A stretch of DNA of 7,637 nucleotides from Chloroflexota bacterium (GTDB taxonomy: Bacteria > Chloroflexota > Dehalococcoidia > DSTF01 > RBG-16-68-14): assembly GCA_022563135.1 (NCBI GenBank), contig JADFNZ010000083.1, positions 1 through 7,637 on the forward strand, in the 5' to 3' direction. The notes beneath the pieces are model-generated. The model did no database searches. It was not told the origin of the DNA and saw nothing but the letters and a program-made list of their open reading frames with translations. This document shows, piece after piece, positions 5,135-7,637 of this stretch. Each line of letters starts with the position of its first letter. The first letter of the stretch is position 1. The translations under genes were made by a program, and so were the position numbers.

Positions 5135-6163
5135 TTAGGGCGGCGCGTTGCGTAGCGATTCGCCCGCCGCCGGCCCGGCTGGGGTCTCGAGCTGCATCGC
5201 GCCTTCGCGCTGAGCGGCCAGCCGCCGGCTGAGCACGGCGAACGCGATCAGCCCGACGAGCACGCCGAACCAGAGCGTGCCGAAGCGGATGATCAGCGTA
5301 CCGACCGCAGCGGCGCTCCGGCTCATGTCGATCAGCGTGACGGAGAGCGTCGTAATGCCCGCCTCCGCCACGCCCAGACCGCCCGGCGTCAGCAGGATCG
5401 CGCTCGCCAGCGTCGCGATGGGCAGGATGAAGGCCGCCTGCAGCAGGAGCGTACCGTTCGCGTCGAGCCCGAGCCCGACGAGCGTGAAGTAGAAGCCGAG
5501 CACCTCGAAGAACCATGAGAGCGTGCTGAGCGCGGCCATGAGCAGCACGGCGCTCGGCGAGAGGAGCGCGCGGCTCGCCTCGTAGAACTCCTCCATCTGC
5601 GGCACGAAGCGCCGGACGACCGGCACCCGGCCCGCGAGTCGCAGGACCGCCATCGCCGTCGGGCGGTGGCGGGCGGCCACGACGACCAGCACGGAGCCGA
5701 ACGCGATCACGACGAAGACCTGCCACAGGTTGCCGAAGATGAAGACGCCCGCCGAGGCCATGATCAGCAGCGCGATGCTGTCGGTCAGGCGCTCGGCGAT
5801 GACGATGGGCGCGGAGCGGGCGATGGGCGTGCCGTGCACCTCGCGCAGCAGGTAGCTCTTCAGCCATTCGCCCACCTTGCCCGGCGTGATCACCATGCCC
5901 AGGCCGGAGAAGTAGATCAGCAGGCTGTCGCTCAGCGCAAGCCCGCGCACGCCGATGAGCCGCAGGTAGTACTGCCACTTCACGAAGCGGAAGACGTAGT
6001 TCAGGCTGGTGAGGGCGAGGATGAGCGGCAGCAGCGCCCAGTTGAAATCGCCCAGGCTGCGCCAAACATCGCTGAAGTCCGCGTAGAGGGAGAGGCCGAC
6101 GAAGACGATCAGCCCCAGCAGGAGCGAGATGAGCAGCTTGCCGCGCAGGTTCTCCGTGTTCAC
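5135..6163 (-). CDS. Flippase-like integral membrane protein (LPG-synthase TM / UPF0104 family)
   Basis: This 342-residue polytopic membrane protein is of the family covering YbhN, AglD and the membrane domain of lysylphosphatidylglycerol synthase (MprF). Diagnostic motifs are present: TPGKVGEWLKSYLL (93-106), ERLTDS (124-129) and TPGGLGVAEAG (259-269). About seven to eight hydrophobic segments fill the rest. Family members are thought to move or modify lipid-linked substrates; the C-terminal aminoacyl-transferase domain of MprF is absent, so it does not itself lysinylate lipids. The start is taken as GTG 6163, giving MNTENLRGKLLIS directly before TM1. An in-frame GTG at 6202 would add 13 residues but lies inside the hairpin at 6188-6209. 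A -10-like TATCAT lies 9 nt upstream. The CDF gene begins 6 nt after its stop. The substrate is unknown. Confidence 0.88.
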   Translation of the reverse strand: MNTENLRGKLLISLLLGLIVFVGLSLYADFSDVWRSLGDFNWALLPLILALTSLNYVFRFVKWQYYLRLIGVRGLALSDSLLIYFSGLGMVITPGKVGEWLKSYLLREVHGTPIARSAPIVIAERLTDSIALLIMASAGVFIFGNLWQVFVVIAFGSVLVVVAARHRPTAMAVLRLAGRVPVVRRFVPQMEEFYEASRALLSPSAVLLMAALSTLSWFFEVLGFYFTLVGLGLDANGTLLLQAAFILPIATLASAILLTPGGLGVAEAGITTLSVTLIDMSRSAAAVGTLIIRFGTLWFGVLVGLIAFAVLSRRLAAQREGAMQLETPAGPAAGESLRNAPP

Positions 6164-6172
6164 GACGTTCCC

Positions 6173-6178
6173 ATGATA
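6173..6178 (-). promoter_or_regulatory. Putative -10 box of the flippase / CDF / NTR-like operon
   Basis: Minus-strand TATCAT (5 of 6 to TATAAT) ends 9 nt before the GTG at 6163, the same distance as the boxes at 288-293 and 371-376. The only -35-like hexamer at 17 nt is TGTTCA, a poor match that lies in the inverted repeat 6188-6209. A GGGA follows the box, but it would be at or upstream of the transcript start. Confidence 0.35.
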
Positions 6179-6187
6179 TGACAGGTC

Positions 6188-6209
6188 GGGCAGGGTGAAC
6201 ACCCTGCCC
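6188..6209. repeat. Perfect 10-bp inverted repeat (hairpin or operator-like palindrome)
   Basis: On the plus strand GGGCAGGGTG, AA, then CACCCTGCCC: two perfectly complementary 10-nt arms with 2 nt between (in RNA, a 9-bp stem with a GAAC or GUUC tetraloop). It lies 42 nt past the mutase stop and covers the expected -35 zone of the flippase promoter. No T-tract follows on either strand, so it is not a standard intrinsic terminator. It could be an operator, an mRNA 3'-end stabiliser or one copy of a dispersed palindromic repeat; only one copy is seen in this window. Confidence 0.85.
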
Positions 6210-6251
6210 CGTCATGATCGTTATCGGATGCGCGCCGGCGTCACGAAGCGC

Positions 6252-7637
6252 CTACATCACCATCGGCTCCGTGTACTCGCCCCAGACGTCGCGCATGACG
6301 TTGCAGATCTCGCCCAGCGTGCCGTAGGCGCGCACCGCATCGATGAGCAGCGGCATGACGTTGTCGCTGCCGCGGCAGGCGGACTCCAGCGCGGCCAGGC
6401 ATCGCGCGGTCTCTCGTTCGTCGCGCTCGCGGCGGATGCGCTGGAGCCGCTCGAGCTGGAGCCGCTCTGCCTCGGGATCGATCGCCAGGATCGGGATGTC
6501 GAGCGGCTCGTCCATGACGAAGTCGTTGACGCCGACGATCGTGCGCTCCTTGCTATCGATCTCCCGCTGATAGCGGTACGAGGCGTCGGAGATCTCGCGC
6601 TGGAAGAAGCCCGCTTCGATCGCGGGGATGACGCCACCCAGGTCCTCGACGCGGTGGAGATACTCGTAGCACTCGCGCTCGGTCTCGTTGGTGAGCCGCT
6701 CGACGAAGTAGCTGCCCCCGAGCGGGTCGACGGTGTTCGCCACGCCGGACTCATGCGCGATCACCTGCTGCGTCCGCAGCGCGAGGAGGGCGGCCTTCTC
6801 GCTCGGCAGCGCCAGCGCCTCGTCCATCGCGTTCGTGTGCAGCGACTGCGTGCCACCCATCACCGCCGCGAGCGCCTGAATGGCGGTGCGCACGGCGTTC
6901 ACCTCCGGCTGCTGGGCCGTGAGCGAGCAGCCGGCCGTCTGCGTATGGAAGCGTAGCCACCAGGAGCGCTCGTTCTTCGCGCCAAAGCGCTCGCGCATCT
7001 CGCGCGCCCAGATGCGGCGGGCGGCGCGGAACTTCGCCACCTCCTCGAAGAAGTCGTTGTGGCAGTTGAAGAAGAACGAGAGCCTCGGCGCGAATTCGTC
7101 GATCTCCAGGCCGCGCTCCAGACACCAGCGGACGTACTCAAAGCCGTCCGCGAGCGTGAACGCGAGCTCCTGGGCCGCCGTGGAGCCGGCCTCGCGGATG
7201 TGGTAGCCGGAGATGCTGATCGTGTTCCAGAGTGGCATCTCGCGCGTGCCGAACTCGATCGTGTCGATGACGAGGCGCATGGAGGGCTCCGGCGGGTAGA
7301 TGTACTCCTTCTGCGCGACGAACTCCTTGAGGATATCGTTCTGGAGCGTGCCCGCGAGCTTGTCGCGCGCCACGCCCTGCTTCTCCGCCGCAACGATGTA
7401 CATCGCCCAGATCGCTGCCGCCGGGGAGTTGATCGTCATCGAGGTCGTGATCTCGCCGAGCGGGATGCCTTCGAGCAGCGCCTCCATATCGGCGAGCGAG
7501 GAGACGCCGACGCCGCACTTGCCGAACTCGCCCGCGGCGGCCGGGTCGTCCATGTCGCGGCCCATGAGCGTCGGCAGGTCGAAGGCGATCGAGAGGCCGG
7601 TCTGGCCCTGCGAGAGGAGGTACTTGAAGCGCGCGTT
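6252..7637 (-). CDS. Methylmalonyl-CoA mutase family large subunit, N-terminus beyond right edge
   Basis: The visible 461 residues are the C-terminal part of an adenosylcobalamin-dependent acyl-CoA mutase, most likely interconverting methylmalonyl-CoA and succinyl-CoA. The frame enters open from the right edge with [20 protein letters not shown], then [100 protein letters not shown] and a final [17 protein letters not shown]. These are consecutive family motifs of the TIM-barrel catalytic domain. The Arg of RFHTQ corresponds to the CoA-carboxylate-binding Arg of true methylmalonyl-CoA mutases (inference from remembered alignments). Roughly 70-90 N-terminal residues are missing, including the Tyr that helps define substrate. 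The protein stops without a cobalamin-binding domain, so that domain must be a separate subunit, not present in this window. A 13-bp direct repeat with 15-bp period (6440-6467) encodes a repeated ERLQ in the charged helix linker. Confidence 0.93.
   Translation of the reverse strand, partial: NARFKYLLSQGQTGLSIAFDLPTLMGRDMDDPAAAGEFGKCGVGVSSLADMEALLEGIPLGEITTSMTINSPAAAIWAMYIVAAEKQGVARDKLAGTLQNDILKEFVAQKEYIYPPEPSMRLVIDTIEFGTREMPLWNTISISGYHIREAGSTAAQELAFTLADGFEYVRWCLERGLEIDEFAPRLSFFFNCHNDFFEEVAKFRAARRIWAREMRERFGAKNERSWWLRFHTQTAGCSLTAQQPEVNAVRTAIQALAAVMGGTQSLHTNAMDEALALPSEKAALLALRTQQVIAHESGVANTVDPLGGSYFVERLTNETERECYEYLHRVEDLGGVIPAIEAGFFQREISDASYRYQREIDSKERTIVGVNDFVMDEPLDIPILAIDPEAERLQLERLQRIRRERDERETARCLAALESACRGSDNVMPLLIDAVRAYGTLGEICNVMRDVWGEYTEPMVM

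Noticed and set aside
6161..6175. Five-codon micro-ORF (ATG GGA ACG TCG TGA) whose stop overlaps the flippase GTG
   Set aside because: Too short to judge; it has no Shine-Dalgarno and no run of regulatory codons, and it is easily explained by chance.
4968..6215. Long minus-strand open frame overlapping the flippase gene
   Set aside because: It is an Arg/Ala/Pro/His-rich out-of-frame translation; the flippase frame has membrane segments and family motifs.
6440..6467. 13-bp direct repeat with 15-bp period as a regulatory or recombination site
   Set aside because: It encodes a repeated ERLQ in a charged helical linker of the mutase, where such low-complexity repeats are common.
6195..6956. Plus-strand open frame opposite the mutase
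   Set aside because: Antisense shadow of a gene with unambiguous catalytic-domain motifs.

Overview
The window is a GC-rich, densely packed bacterial chromosome segment with ten protein-coding genes, two of them cut by the window edges. I see no tRNA, rRNA, CRISPR array or insertion sequence. The gene mix suggests a Chloroflexota-like organism (Dehalococcoidia or a relative) or another GC-rich environmental lineage. It includes a signalling-type alpha/beta hydrolase N-terminus, an EthD-domain protein, a double zf-TFIIB protein, an SDR, and a methylmalonyl-CoA mutase large chain that ends without a cobalamin domain. This assignment is inference from family resemblance only.

Layout, left to right. 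At the left edge, on the minus strand, is the first 92 residues of an alpha/beta-hydrolase-fold protein (1-278) of the kind often fused to a LuxR or adenylate-cyclase output domain. Across a 107-nt divergent gap begins a plus-strand run: a double zf-TFIIB zinc-ribbon protein (386-838), an unrecognised small acidic-tailed protein (928-1260), an EthD-domain protein (1272-1604) and an exported metallo-beta-lactamase-fold lipoprotein (1601-2461). The last three are tightly linked, by an 11-nt gap and then a 4-nt overlap. This run meets a minus-strand block tail to tail with only 3 nt between stop codons.

The minus-strand block, read right to left in transcription order, is: methylmalonyl-CoA mutase large subunit (6252 to beyond the right edge), an 88-nt gap holding a perfect inverted repeat, a flippase-like polytopic membrane protein (5135-6163), a cation diffusion facilitator (4142-5128), a secreted NTR/TIMP-like protein with a C-terminal anchor (3387-4127), and a short-chain dehydrogenase (2465-3301). 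Flippase, CDF transporter and NTR-like protein are spaced 6 and 14 nt apart and probably share a transcript. That set acts at the membrane or outside it. The mutase and SDR are cytoplasmic metabolic enzymes, and nothing in the sequence ties them to the membrane set.

I found no clearly new multi-gene system. The most interesting signals are regulatory and residue-level. Three starts at the head of transcription units or after a gap carry a -10-like hexamer exactly 9 nt upstream, and a fourth start carries TATACT 3-6 nt upstream. All four have little or no Shine-Dalgarno sequence, which points to leaderless or near-leaderless mRNAs. Three other genes have textbook Shine-Dalgarno sites. The CDF transporter has Asn where the second acidic metal ligand of TM5 is expected. 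A palindrome sits over the putative -35 region of the flippase gene.
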